This document shows positions 52,658 to 61,263 of a stretch of DNA of 64,000 bases, one piece after another. The stretch's first letter is position 1. Each line of letters starts with the position of its first letter. A program made the translations under genes and the position numbers. Below the pieces are notes generated by a model, which was not told the origin of the DNA, did no database searches, and worked only from the letters and a program-made list of their open reading frames with translations. The stretch comes from [Flexibacter] sp. ATCC 35208. GTDB taxonomy: Bacteria > Bacteroidota > Bacteroidia > Chitinophagales > Chitinophagaceae. Location of the stretch: positions 124,001-188,000 of the forward strand of contig NZ_MTKN01000004.1 in NCBI RefSeq assembly GCF_001975825.1. Reading direction: 5' to 3'.

Positions 52658-53953
52658 ATGAAACGCCTATTCCTATTCCTTTTGATTGTACTGTCCTTTG
52701 CTGCCAGCGCGCAGCGCATTACCTGGTACCAGCATATCGCACCCATTGTTCATACTAACTGCACACCCTGTCATCGCCCGGAAGAAGCCGGCCCTTTTTC
52801 TCTTATCTCTTACGAAGATGTAGCCAAGCGCGCCGCGATGGTGAAGAAAGTAACACAAAGCAGGTACATGCCACCATGGAAAGCAGATCCACATTATGTA
52901 AGCTATGCCAATGAACGCCGCCTCACCGACGAAGAAATTGCCATGATCGCTGACTGGGCAGATCACCAGATGCCAATAGGGAAAAATGATAATCGCAAAC
53001 CAGACACTATTACTTTTTCTAAAGTTTCGCGCCTGCCAGATCTTGAGCTTACTATGAAACAAGCCTTCGTAGTCAAAGGAGATAATGTAGAACGTTTCAT
53101 TGTTTATAAGATCCCATTTGAACTACCTGACTCTATGAATGTGGAAGCCATCCGCTTCATCACAAACAACCGCAAACTGATCCACCACGCGAATTATGAA
53201 ATAGATGATGTGCCAGAGCTGGATCTATACAACACTGTTGATTACATCAACCTCACGGAAGATGATCGTAATAAATATACACAGTACGTACCCTACCGCA
53301 AGCGCATGATCTATTACGGAGGCTGGATTCCAGGCGCCTTGTATGAATCGTATCCTTCCGGTATCGGCTGGCGGATGCCCAGGAGAGGAGTGATCCTGCT
53401 CACCCTGCACTTTGCCCCTGTAGGTAAGGAAGAGAAAAGCATCAGCGGGGTACAGTTATACTTCACAAAGAATGAAGTAAAGAGAGACATTCGTGCTGTG
53501 AGCATCGGCTCCGGTGGTGTAGGAGAGAAGGATATTGATCCGTTCTTTTATATCCCTGCCAATGCAGTGAAGACATTCAAGGTGAAAGTAAAAGTGCCCG
53601 AAGATCAGTCATTGCTATACGTTTGGCCACATATGCACTACCTGGGAAAGATCTTCAGGGCATATAGTGTAACGCCTGCGAATGATACGATACGCTTAGT
53701 GTCTATTCCTGACTGGAATGTAGCATGGCAGGAAATGTACTGGTTCCCTACATTGAAGAAACTACCGAAAGGATCTACTATTTATGTAGAAGGGACGTAT
53801 GATAACACTGCTGAAAACCCCGCTAATCCGAATAATCCTCCTCAACTCATTTATAGTAGTGGCGATATGAAATCGACTGATGAGATGATGACGCTGGTGA
53901 TGATTTATTTGCCTTATGAAAAGGGGGATGAGAAGATGGAAATTAAGCGATAG
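52658..53953 (+). CDS. secreted c-type heme protein fused to a PHM/DBM-like copper monooxygenase domain (copy 1)
   Basis: A 431-residue exported protein with signal peptide ending near AASAQ. Residues 21-110 form a c-type heme domain: CTPCH at 35-39 and a likely Met axial ligand in RYMPPW. The rest looks like the two-copper fold of peptidylglycine and dopamine beta-monooxygenases. Candidate CuH ligands are His176-His177 (IHHANYE) and His251 (TLHFAP); CuM ligands are His325 and His327 (PHMHYLGK) and Met410 (STDEMMTL). The order and local motifs match PHM. It probably hydroxylates or oxidises a substrate in the periplasm, with the heme delivering electrons. The substrate is unknown. A paralog lies at 54644. 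Confidence 0.8.
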   Translation: MKRLFLFLLIVLSFAASAQRITWYQHIAPIVHTNCTPCHRPEEAGPFSLISYEDVAKRAAMVKKVTQSRYMPPWKADPHYVSYANERRLTDEEIAMIADWADHQMPIGKNDNRKPDTITFSKVSRLPDLELTMKQAFVVKGDNVERFIVYKIPFELPDSMNVEAIRFITNNRKLIHHANYEIDDVPELDLYNTVDYINLTEDDRNKYTQYVPYRKRMIYYGGWIPGALYESYPSGIGWRMPRRGVILLTLHFAPVGKEEKSISGVQLYFTKNEVKRDIRAVSIGSGGVGEKDIDPFFYIPANAVKTFKVKVKVPEDQSLLYVWPHMHYLGKIFRAYSVTPANDTIRLVSIPDWNVAWQEMYWFPTLKKLPKGSTIYVEGTYDNTAENPANPNNPPQLIYSSGDMKSTDEMMTLVMIYLPYEKGDEKMEIKR

Positions 53954-53954
53954 T

Positions 53955-53995
53955 CCTGCGGGTTTTTCGCAAGCCCGCTGCAGGTGAAAACCTGC
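53955..53995 (+). promoter_or_regulatory. overlapping alternative hairpins between the heme-copper gene and the redoxin gene
   Basis: GCAGGT at 53980-53985 pairs with ACCTGC at 53990-53995 around a GAAA tetraloop. The same left arm can pair instead with CCTGCGGG at 53956-53963 through GCCCGCTGCAGG. The two folds exclude each other, which recalls attenuators, but no T run follows. Confidence 0.3.
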
Positions 53996-54085
53996 CGTTA
54001 GGCATATTTAAAACCGCAATGACATATATCACTGAAATAAATAATAGATATAATGTAATTTACCACTGTCAACCAACGAGTCGTT

Positions 54086-54640
54086 ATGTCAAGACTACTA
54101 CTCCTGTCATTGCTAATAACTATGCAGTCGATAGGGCATCCACATGGTACTTCCTTTACTGAGCGATTAAAGGACTATACAGGCAAAGCTTATGACATCA
54201 GGCCACAGGGAAAGATTGTTGTGTATCTGTTTCTCTCACCTGAATGTCCATTGTGCAGAAACTATGCACCTATCGTACAACAGCTGTCAGAAAAATACAA
54301 AGGCGTACAATTCTACGGCATCATCAGTGGCCGCACCTTTACCAAAGGGCAGATCGGCGCTTATGTAAAAGATTTCAATCTCACCTTCCCCGTCCTCATA
54401 GATACGGATAAGGAAGTTGCCAATTCACTGAAAGCAACTGTCACGCCCGAAGCGCTGCTGGTAGGAAGTGATGGCAAAGAATATTATCGTGGTTTGATAG
54501 ATGACTGGATCACAGGTCTTGGTACCAAGCGTGCAAAAACTACGCAGCTATACCTGGATCAGTCTATCCAGAATCTGGTGGCAGGTGTGCCCACTGTTAC
54601 AAAGACCACACCGATAGGTTGTCTGATCAGTAATTATTAA
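54086..54640 (+). CDS. exported redoxin / thiol-disulfide oxidoreductase-like protein
   Basis: A 184-residue thioredoxin-fold protein with an N-terminal hydrophobic signal (MSRLLLLSLLITM). The active site is CPLC (Cys54, Cys57) in SPECPLCRNY, and the cis-Pro loop is VTPEALLVG, so it belongs to the AhpC/TSA-redoxin group. A conserved C-terminal TTPIGCLIS adds a third Cys. It lies between the two heme-copper paralogs, 3 nt ahead of the second, so it probably keeps their cysteines reduced for heme attachment, or protects or supplies reducing power to the copper site. The exact job is inferred from position. Confidence 0.83.
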   Translation: MSRLLLLSLLITMQSIGHPHGTSFTERLKDYTGKAYDIRPQGKIVVYLFLSPECPLCRNYAPIVQQLSEKYKGVQFYGIISGRTFTKGQIGAYVKDFNLTFPVLIDTDKEVANSLKATVTPEALLVGSDGKEYYRGLIDDWITGLGTKRAKTTQLYLDQSIQNLVAGVPTVTKTTPIGCLISNY

Positions 54641-54643
54641 AGT

Positions 54644-55945
54644 ATGCGTGTTGTCGTTGCGATAACCCTGATGTTATCGTTATTTATTTGCGGAAAGGGG
54701 AGGGCACAGGATATCACCTGGTATAAACACATTGCGCCCATCATTCACAACAATTGTACACCTTGTCACAGAACAGGCGAGGCAGCGCCTTTTCCCCTTG
54801 TTACATATGAGGATGTAGCAAAACGTGCTTCCATGATTCAACGGGTTACGGAAGCGAGGTATATGCCACCCTGGAAACCAGATCCGCACTATGTACAATA
54901 TGCGAATGAAAGACGATTGTCTGATGAAGAGATTTCCATGATCGCCAACTGGGCTACTCATGATATGCCTAAAGGCAATGCGGGGGATGCAAAAGACAAA
55001 CAGAACTTTGTGCCCGGTACCGTATACAATCGTCCACCTGATCTGGTGTTGAAGATGAAGGAGAGTTATCGCCTGGAAGGGGATAACCAAGACCATTACA
55101 TCGTATACAAAATACCTTTTGAGCTGGCAGATTCTATGAATGTGGAAGGAGTAGAATTCATCACCAATAACCGTAAGGTGATCCATCATGCCAACTATGA
55201 GATAGATGATGTACCAGGCATGGATATATATAATACAGCGGACTTTGTGGATTATACCAATGAAAAGGTAAAGTACTTTGAAAACTATGTATCCTATCGT
55301 AAGCGGATCATGTACTTTGGTGGCTGGATACCGGGTGCTTCTATGGAGTCTTATCCGGAACATATTGGTTGGGTAATGCCAAAGAGAGGGGTGATATTAC
55401 TGACAGTGCATTATGCACCGTTAGGCAAAGCAGAAGATGTGCTTAGTGGTATACAGATCTGGACGACAAAATCAAATATTACCAGGCGGATCAAAAACGA
55501 GAGCCTGGGATCTGGTAGTGAGTCGCAAAAACAGATACAGCCTTTCTTTTATCTGCCTCCTGATGTAGTGCGTACTTTTTCGTTGGATGTAAAGATAGAG
55601 GAGGATAGGTCATTGCTGTATGTATGGCCGCATATGCATTTGCTTGGGCAGGTGTTTAAAGCCTATGCCATCAAGCCAGACAAAGACACGATCCCGTTAG
55701 TATATATACCTGTGTGGGATTTTAACTGGCAGGAGATCTATTGGTTTCCAAAGATGGTGAAGATTCCGAAAGGATCGACTATTCACATAGAAGCCACTTA
55801 TGATAACACGATCAATAATCCTTACAATCCAAACTTGCCACCAGCATTGGTCATGGAAAATATGAACACAAAGGATGAGATGATGACATTGGTAATAGTA
55901 ACGCTTCCTTATAAAGACGGCGACGAAAATATCTCTTTGAAATAA
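54644..55945 (+). CDS. secreted c-type heme protein fused to a PHM/DBM-like copper monooxygenase domain (copy 2)
   Basis: A 433-residue paralog of the protein at 52658, similar along its whole length. Signal peptide ends near GRAQD. The heme site is CTPCH at residues 38-42, and RYMPPW supplies a possible axial Met. All candidate copper ligands of copy 1 are kept: IHHANYE, TVHYAPLG, PHMHLLGQ and KDEMMTL. Differences in the loop after the heme domain suggest a change of substrate or partner. The redoxin gene lies 3 nt upstream and a two-way terminator downstream. Confidence 0.8.
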   Translation: MRVVVAITLMLSLFICGKGRAQDITWYKHIAPIIHNNCTPCHRTGEAAPFPLVTYEDVAKRASMIQRVTEARYMPPWKPDPHYVQYANERRLSDEEISMIANWATHDMPKGNAGDAKDKQNFVPGTVYNRPPDLVLKMKESYRLEGDNQDHYIVYKIPFELADSMNVEGVEFITNNRKVIHHANYEIDDVPGMDIYNTADFVDYTNEKVKYFENYVSYRKRIMYFGGWIPGASMESYPEHIGWVMPKRGVILLTVHYAPLGKAEDVLSGIQIWTTKSNITRRIKNESLGSGSESQKQIQPFFYLPPDVVRTFSLDVKIEEDRSLLYVWPHMHLLGQVFKAYAIKPDKDTIPLVYIPVWDFNWQEIYWFPKMVKIPKGSTIHIEATYDNTINNPYNPNLPPALVMENMNTKDEMMTLVIVTLPYKDGDENISLK

Positions 55946-55993
55946 AGCCGAAAACAACTCTTTAATAATAAAGCCGGCCGCAGGCCAAGACCT

Positions 55994-56032
55994 AAAAAAA
56001 ACGCTTTTACCGAAGGTAAAAGCGTTTTTTTG
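55994..56032. terminator. bidirectional intrinsic terminator between convergent genes
   Basis: AAAACGCTTTTACC pairs with GGTAAAAGCGTTTT around the loop GAA, with A run before and T run after, so it serves both the heme-copper gene (+) and mutS (-). The core resembles the other CGCTTTT terminators. Confidence 0.9.
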
Positions 56033-56035
56033 CGC

Positions 56036-58642
56036 CTACAGCAAATGTTTTATCTCGCTTAACTTCAGCAACGCCTCCACCGGCGTCAGCCTGTTAATAT
56101 CCACATTCTCCAACATATCTCTTATCGTCTTGAACGTATCACTATGCGTATCAAAAATACTCAATTGCACCTTCTGTGCAGGTCCGCCCAAACTCTTCAC
56201 CTGCTCCTGCACTGGCCCATCAATCTGCTTCTCCTCCAAATGCGCTAATACCTCATTCGCTCTTTCAATCAACTTAGGCGGCATTCCCGCCATTCTTGCC
56301 ACATGAATACCAAAGCTATGTCTGCTACCCCCCGGCGCCAGCTTCCTCAAAAATATCACCTTATTCCCCGATTCCTTATTCGTAATGTGAAAATTCTTGA
56401 TGCGCGCATGCTTATTCTCCAACTCATTCAGCTCGTGATAGTGTGTGGCAAACAACGTCTTGGGTTTAGCCGATGTCATATCATGCAGATACTCCACAAT
56501 ACTCCATGCAATTGAAATACCATCATACGTACTGGTACCACGCCCGATCTCATCCAGTATCACCAGACTACGCGGTGTAATATTGTTAATAATACTCGCC
56601 GTTTCATTCATCTCTACCATGAAAGTAGACTCACCACCACTCAGGTTATCCGAAGCGCCCACACGTGTAAAGATCTTATCTGTCAATCCGATCTCCGCCG
56701 CTGCTGCAGGTACAAAACTCCCCATATGCGCCATCAGCGTAATCAATGCCGTCTGCCGTAACAATGCAGACTTACCACTCATGTTCGGACCCGTCAGAAT
56801 AATAATCTGCTGGGTCTCTTTATCCAGCGTGATATCATTCGCTACATAACTCTCACCCGGTGGCAATCCTCTTTCAATCACAGGATGTCGTCCTTCACGA
56901 ATATCAAGATTGTAACCATCCGTAATACCCGGACGACGATATTTAAACTGTACCGCATTGTTCGCAAAACTCAGCAGACAATCCAGCTTCGCTATCACCT
57001 GTGCATTCTGTTGTATCGGCCGGATATAAGGTTGCAATGCAGACAATAGTTCTTCGAACAACTGTGCTTCCAGTGCGAGGATCTTTTCTTCCGCCCCCGT
57101 AATCTTCTCTTCGTATTCCTTCAGCTCAGGTGTAATATATCGTTCTGCATTCGCCAGCGTTTGCTTACGGATCCAGGTTTCAGGTACTTTATTCTTATGT
57201 GCATTCGTCACTTCCAGGTAGTAGCCGAATACGTTGTTGAATGCAATCTTCAGACTAGGGATGCCCGTGATTTCAGATTCCTTCTGTTGGATCTGTAACA
57301 GGTAATCTTTTCCGGAGCGTGCAATTTTACGCAGGTTATCCAGTTCGGTATGAATACCCATCTGTATCACTTCGCCTTTGCTCACGAGGATCGGTGGTGT
57401 CTCCGTTACTTCGCGCAGAATTCTGTCCAGGATTTCGTTACATCCATCCATGGTCATGGCCAGTTTTGCCAGGTATGGATGTGGTACTTTTTCCAGCAGG
57501 GTCTTCACGGCACATACCTGTTGCAGTGCTTTGGCGAGGGACATCACCTCTCTTGGGTTGATCTTCTTCAAAGGGATCTTGGACACCAGTCTTTCCAGGT
57601 CACCGGTTTGTTTCAGGTGGTGGACCAGGTTTTTTGCAAGATCTGTTTCTTTGATAAAGTACTCTACCACATCCAGTCTTTCATTGATCTGGTTAATATC
57701 GCGGAGGGGGAATATGAGCCAGCGTTTCAGCAGGCGGGCGCCCATTGGGCTTACAGTAGTATCAATGGTGGTGAGCAGGGTATTCCCGTTTTCCACACTG
57801 CTACCTAACAATTCCAGGTTACGGATCGTAAACCTGTCCATCCAGAGGAAGTCATCCTGTTCGATGCGCTGAATGTTAGTAATGTGTTGCAGGTGAGGAT
57901 GTTCGGTATCCCGCAGGTAATGCAGGGCAGCGCCTGCGGCAATGATGGCATCATTGAGACCATCTACTCCAAAGCCTTTCAGACTATGTGTCTCAAACTG
58001 CCTGAGGAGTATTTCATGTGCATAAGTGGCAGTAAAGATCCACTCATCCATGGTGTATGTGTAAAACTTAGTGCCAAAGTGCTGGCGGAAATTCTTTTGT
58101 TGTTGCTTGGCGTAGAGTACTTCAGCAGGTTTAAAGCTTTGCAGCAGTTTATCGGCATACTCGATGGTGCCCTGTGCAACAAAGAATTCCCCTGTGGAGA
58201 TATCCAGAAACGCAACGCCGGCATGATCATCCTGGAGGTGTACAGCTGCCAGAAAGTTGTTGTTGGCATTTTCGAGGATCTTGTCATTCACAGCAACTCC
58301 GGGCGTCACCATTTCGGTTACGCCGCGTTTTACAATACCTTTTACAGTTTTGGGATCTTCCAGCTGATCGCATACGGCCACGCGGTAGCCTGCTTTGACC
58401 AGTTTGTGGAGGTAGGTGTCCAGAGAGTGGTGTGGAAAACCAGCTAAGTCTACATAAGAGGCAGAGCCGTTAGCTCTTTTGGTCAGAACAATCCCCAATA
58501 CTTTGGAGGCAATGACTGCGTCTTCATTAAAAGTTTCATAAAAATCGCCCACGCGGAACAAAAGCACGGCATCCGGGTAACGGGTCTTAATTGCCTTGTG
58601 CTGTTGCATTAGTGGGGTTTCTTCCGATTTGCTTTTCGCCAT
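56036..58642 (-). CDS. mutS: DNA mismatch repair protein MutS
   Basis: An 868-residue MutS. The mismatch-binding Phe-x-Glu is FYE at residues 34-36. The core, connector and clamp domains follow, and the ATPase has Walker A GPNMSGKS from Gly618, the EIGRGTSTYDG Walker B region and the ATHYHEL switch. It finds mispaired bases and recruits MutL. The frame is open to 58678, but ATG at 58642 gives the usual N-terminus MAKSKSEETPLMQQ. It is divergent from the TrmH-family gene, only 54 nt away. Confidence 0.96.
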   Translation of the reverse strand: MAKSKSEETPLMQQHKAIKTRYPDAVLLFRVGDFYETFNEDAVIASKVLGIVLTKRANGSASYVDLAGFPHHSLDTYLHKLVKAGYRVAVCDQLEDPKTVKGIVKRGVTEMVTPGVAVNDKILENANNNFLAAVHLQDDHAGVAFLDISTGEFFVAQGTIEYADKLLQSFKPAEVLYAKQQQKNFRQHFGTKFYTYTMDEWIFTATYAHEILLRQFETHSLKGFGVDGLNDAIIAAGAALHYLRDTEHPHLQHITNIQRIEQDDFLWMDRFTIRNLELLGSSVENGNTLLTTIDTTVSPMGARLLKRWLIFPLRDINQINERLDVVEYFIKETDLAKNLVHHLKQTGDLERLVSKIPLKKINPREVMSLAKALQQVCAVKTLLEKVPHPYLAKLAMTMDGCNEILDRILREVTETPPILVSKGEVIQMGIHTELDNLRKIARSGKDYLLQIQQKESEITGIPSLKIAFNNVFGYYLEVTNAHKNKVPETWIRKQTLANAERYITPELKEYEEKITGAEEKILALEAQLFEELLSALQPYIRPIQQNAQVIAKLDCLLSFANNAVQFKYRRPGITDGYNLDIREGRHPVIERGLPPGESYVANDITLDKETQQIIILTGPNMSGKSALLRQTALITLMAHMGSFVPAAAAEIGLTDKIFTRVGASDNLSGGESTFMVEMNETASIINNITPRSLVILDEIGRGTSTYDGISIAWSIVEYLHDMTSAKPKTLFATHYHELNELENKHARIKNFHITNKESGNKVIFLRKLAPGGSRHSFGIHVARMAGMPPKLIERANEVLAHLEEKQIDGPVQEQVKSLGGPAQKVQLSIFDTHSDTFKTIRDMLENVDINRLTPVEALLKLSEIKHLL

Positions 58643-58684
58643 TCGGCAAAAATATAGAAAATGTGGTTTATTTAGCAATTGCTA

Positions 58685-58692
58685 TAACTTTG
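58685..58692 (+). promoter_or_regulatory. candidate -7 promoter element directly ahead of the TrmH-family gene
   Basis: TAACTTTG matches TAnnTTTG and ends 4 nt before the ATG at 58697. A transcript starting at the normal distance from it would have little or no leader before that ATG. No TTG is found at the standard spacing. Confidence 0.4.
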
Positions 58693-58696
58693 CGCT

Positions 58697-59227
58697 ATGC
58701 GAAAACTGAGCATGGACGAACTAGGCCGCAAAACGATCGAAGAATTCAAGGCCGCCGAAAAAACACCACTGGTATTAGTCATGGACAATATCCGGAGCAT
58801 GCACAATGTAGGCTCCGTATTCAGAACGGCCGATGCCTTTCTGATTCAAGGCATTATACTCTGTGGGTATACGCCTGTTCCCCCTCACCGCGATATTCAG
58901 AAAACCGCCCTGGGTGCTACCGAAACGGTGCACTGGCAATATTATGCCACCACTACCGAAGCTGTAGCTGCTTTAAAAGAAGGGGGATACCGCGTACTGG
59001 CCATTGAGCAGGCGGAAAGCAGTGTGATGCTGGACCAGTTCCAGCCTGGTGGCGATCAGCCCCTGGCACTGGTATTTGGCAATGAAGTGTCTGGTGTGGA
59101 TGGAGAAGTGATGAAGCAGGTGGACGGATGTATTGAAATTCCGCAGCTTGGGATGAAACACTCATTGAATATATCTGTTAGCACAGGTATCGTAGTTTGG
59201 GATATCTTTGTAAAGTTAAAAAAGTAA
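58697..59227 (+). CDS. TrmH/SpoU-family RNA 2-O-ribose methyltransferase
   Basis: A 176-residue SPOUT methyltransferase. The three family motifs are clear: DNIRSMHNVGSVFRTADAF (motif 1), LALVFGNEVSGV (motif 2) and IPQLGMKHSLNISVSTGI (motif 3, which makes the SAM-binding knot). It methylates a ribose in tRNA or rRNA; the exact target cannot be told from sequence. It lacks an extra N-terminal RNA-binding domain, so it is close to TrmL/TrmH in size. ATG at 58712 is an alternative start. The prenyltransferase gene follows after 6 nt. Confidence 0.92.
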   Translation: MRKLSMDELGRKTIEEFKAAEKTPLVLVMDNIRSMHNVGSVFRTADAFLIQGIILCGYTPVPPHRDIQKTALGATETVHWQYYATTTEAVAALKEGGYRVLAIEQAESSVMLDQFQPGGDQPLALVFGNEVSGVDGEVMKQVDGCIEIPQLGMKHSLNISVSTGIVVWDIFVKLKK

Positions 59228-59233
59228 CAGGAG

Positions 59234-60100
59234 ATGATTACGACTGTAAATAAATACCTCTCGCTTGTAAAATTCAGCCACACCATATTCGCCATGCCGT
59301 TTGCGCTGACGGGCTTCTTTATCGCCACTGCCAGGGCAGGGTACTCTTTCAGCTGGCAGCTGTTCGTATTGGTGGTATTATGTATGGTCTTTGCCAGAAG
59401 TGCGGCCATGGCCTTTAACCGCTGGCTGGATGTGGATATCGATAAGATCAACCCACGTACTGCTAAACGCGAGATTCCTGCTGGTGTGATTACGAAGAAC
59501 AACGCCCTGTTGTTCATCATTTTGAACTGTGGCGCATTTATCCTCACTACTTACTTTATTAATATGATCTGCTTTATCCTGTCACCGGTCGCACTGATCG
59601 TAGTGTTGGGATATAGTTATACCAAGCGCTTTACGGCGCTGTGCCATTTGGTACTGGGCTTAGGATTGTCACTGGCGCCAATAGGAGCGTACCTGTCTGT
59701 AACAGGGCAGTTTGCGGCATTGCCGGTATTGCTGTCCTGCCTGGTGCTGTGCTGGGTATCTGGTTTTGACATCATTTATTCCCTGCAGGATGAAGATTTT
59801 GACCGTTCTCAGGCCCTGAATTCTGTGCCTACCTGGTTAGGAAAGGCAGGCGCCCTGCATTTCTCTGAAGGATTGCATGTAGTAGCGGGTGCACTGGCTA
59901 TTACGATTGGGTTAATGGGGCAGTTCCATTGGTTATATGCCATTGGAGCGGCAGTATTCATCATCATGCTGATCTCTCAGCACCTGCTGGTAAAACCCAA
60001 TGACCTGAGTAAGGTGAATATCGCTTTCATGACCACAAATGGTATTGCAAGTGTAGTATTCGCAATATTTGCAATTGCTGACATGTTATTTTTAGCATAA
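59234..60100 (+). CDS. UbiA-family polyprenyltransferase (MqnP-like)
   Basis: A 288-residue membrane prenyltransferase with about eight hydrophobic segments. The first Asp-rich motif is NRWLDVDIDKINPRTAKREIPAG and the second is DIIYSLQDEDFDRSQ. The RTAKREIPAG version is typical of the ubiA_other group, which includes MqnP of the futalosine menaquinone route. I therefore favour prenylation of a menaquinone precursor over ubiquinone synthesis, since Bacteroidota use menaquinone; the assignment to MqnP is inference. The stop overlaps ruvX by 1 nt (TAATG). Confidence 0.9.
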   Translation: MITTVNKYLSLVKFSHTIFAMPFALTGFFIATARAGYSFSWQLFVLVVLCMVFARSAAMAFNRWLDVDIDKINPRTAKREIPAGVITKNNALLFIILNCGAFILTTYFINMICFILSPVALIVVLGYSYTKRFTALCHLVLGLGLSLAPIGAYLSVTGQFAALPVLLSCLVLCWVSGFDIIYSLQDEDFDRSQALNSVPTWLGKAGALHFSEGLHVVAGALAITIGLMGQFHWLYAIGAAVFIIMLISQHLLVKPNDLSKVNIAFMTTNGIASVVFAIFAIADMLFLA

Positions 60101-60510
60101 TGGGGAGAATACTGGCAATAGATTATGGAAAGAAGCGGACCGGACTGGCAGTGACAGATCCCCTGCAGATAATAGCAACGGGTCTTACTACAGTACCGTC
60201 TCAAACGCTGATTCCTTACCTGAAAAAATACTTCGAAACCGAACAGGTAGAACTTATTCTGATAGGTGAACCAAAGAACCTGGATGGAAGCGAAACAGAT
60301 GCGACGGCTTTAGCAGCAGAATGTGTACGTATTTTGAAAAAGAACTTCCCAAATATGCCGCTAAAGCAGATAGATGAGCGGTTTACTTCTAAAATGGCCT
60401 TTCAGACCATGATAGATAGTGGGTTGAAGAAAAAAGACAGACAGAACAAGGGATTGGTCGATGAGATCAGTGCCACCATTATATTACAGGAATACCTGCG
60501 TTCAAAATAA
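60100..60510 (+). CDS. ruvX: putative Holliday junction resolvase / pre-16S rRNA nuclease YqgF
   Basis: A 136-residue RNase H-fold protein. The N-terminal ILAIDYGKKRTGLAVTD holds the first catalytic Asp, LILIGEPKNLDGSE the second, and VDEISATIILQEYL the last. It is required for processing the 5' end of 16S rRNA in E. coli and was first proposed as a resolvase. It overlaps the prenyltransferase gene by 1 nt and is followed by a terminator. Confidence 0.93.
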   Translation: MGRILAIDYGKKRTGLAVTDPLQIIATGLTTVPSQTLIPYLKKYFETEQVELILIGEPKNLDGSETDATALAAECVRILKKNFPNMPLKQIDERFTSKMAFQTMIDSGLKKKDRQNKGLVDEISATIILQEYLRSK

Positions 60511-60537
60511 ACATTCCATTTGGGCATTTGCCTGAAC

Positions 60538-60577
60538 AAAAAATCGCTTTTGCCTATGGCCAAAGCGATTTTTTTGT
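60538..60577 (+). terminator. intrinsic terminator after ruvX
   Basis: AAAATCGCTTT followed by TGCC pairs with GGC and CAAAGCGATTTT around TAT, with one mismatch, then a T run. It starts 28 nt after the ruvX stop and has the same core as the other CGCTTT terminators here. Confidence 0.85.
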
Positions 60578-60616
60578 CATTTTCGTAACTTCGCATTTTT
60601 AAAACAATACCATAGA

Positions 60617-61195
60617 ATGATTTTACCAATCGTTGCCTACGGCCATCCGGTCCTCCGTAAAATGTGTGAAGATATCACACCAGATTACCCAGAATTAGAC
60701 AAGCTGATCGCTAATATGTGGGAAACCATGTACGCGTCCAGTGGTGTAGGCCTCGCAGCACCTCAGATTAACAGGCCCATCCGCCTTTTCGTAATAGATA
60801 GCGAACAAATTATCAATAACCTGGAAGAAGATGAAAAAGACGAATACCCTGGCGATGCCGGTGTAAAACGCGTTTTCATCAATGCGCATATCGTAGCTAC
60901 CAGTGGTGAAGAATGGCCTTACAACGAAGGTTGCCTCAGCATCCCTAAAGTAAGAGAAGACGTTTACCGTCCTGAAACTGTGACCATCCGCTATGTGGAC
61001 GAACACTTCCAGCCTCACGAAGATACCTTTACCGGCGTCACAGCCCGCGTTATATTCCATGAGTACGACCATATCGATGGTAAGTTATTCATCGATCATC
61101 TCAAGCCACTTAAGCGTAGAATGATTAAAAGCAAGCTGGACGATATCTCCAAAGGAAAAATCAAGGTTGATTACAAGATGATATTTCACAAATAA
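60617..61195 (+). CDS. def: peptide deformylase
   Basis: A 192-residue metallohydrolase that removes the formyl group from the N-terminal Met of new proteins. All three family motifs are present: GVGLAAPQI, EGCLSIP with the metal-binding Cys, and HEYDHIDG with the two His ligands and catalytic Glu. An acidic insertion (NLEEDEKDEYPGDAG) sits between motifs 1 and 2, as in other Bacteroidota. It stands alone between the ruvX terminator and the sigma gene. Confidence 0.96.
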   Translation: MILPIVAYGHPVLRKMCEDITPDYPELDKLIANMWETMYASSGVGLAAPQINRPIRLFVIDSEQIINNLEEDEKDEYPGDAGVKRVFINAHIVATSGEEWPYNEGCLSIPKVREDVYRPETVTIRYVDEHFQPHEDTFTGVTARVIFHEYDHIDGKLFIDHLKPLKRRMIKSKLDDISKGKIKVDYKMIFHK

Positions 61196-61209
61196 AACGT
61201 GTGAAAATT

Positions 61210-61239
61210 TTGTAATGTTAAAAATCCCTATTATTTTAG
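61210..61239 (+). promoter_or_regulatory. candidate promoter of the first sigma/anti-sigma module
   Basis: TTG at 61210-61212, exactly 19 nt spacer, then TATTTTAG at 61232-61239 against TAnnTTTG (one mismatch). The coding start lies 24 nt downstream. This is the best-spaced promoter match in the window. Confidence 0.5.
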
Positions 61240-61263
61240 TGCCTGCAAACTAATCAACTATAT

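Noticed and set aside
54680..55363. 227-residue open frame antisense to the second heme-copper gene
   Set aside because: The forward protein aligns with its paralog over full length; the reverse frame shows no protein-like pattern.
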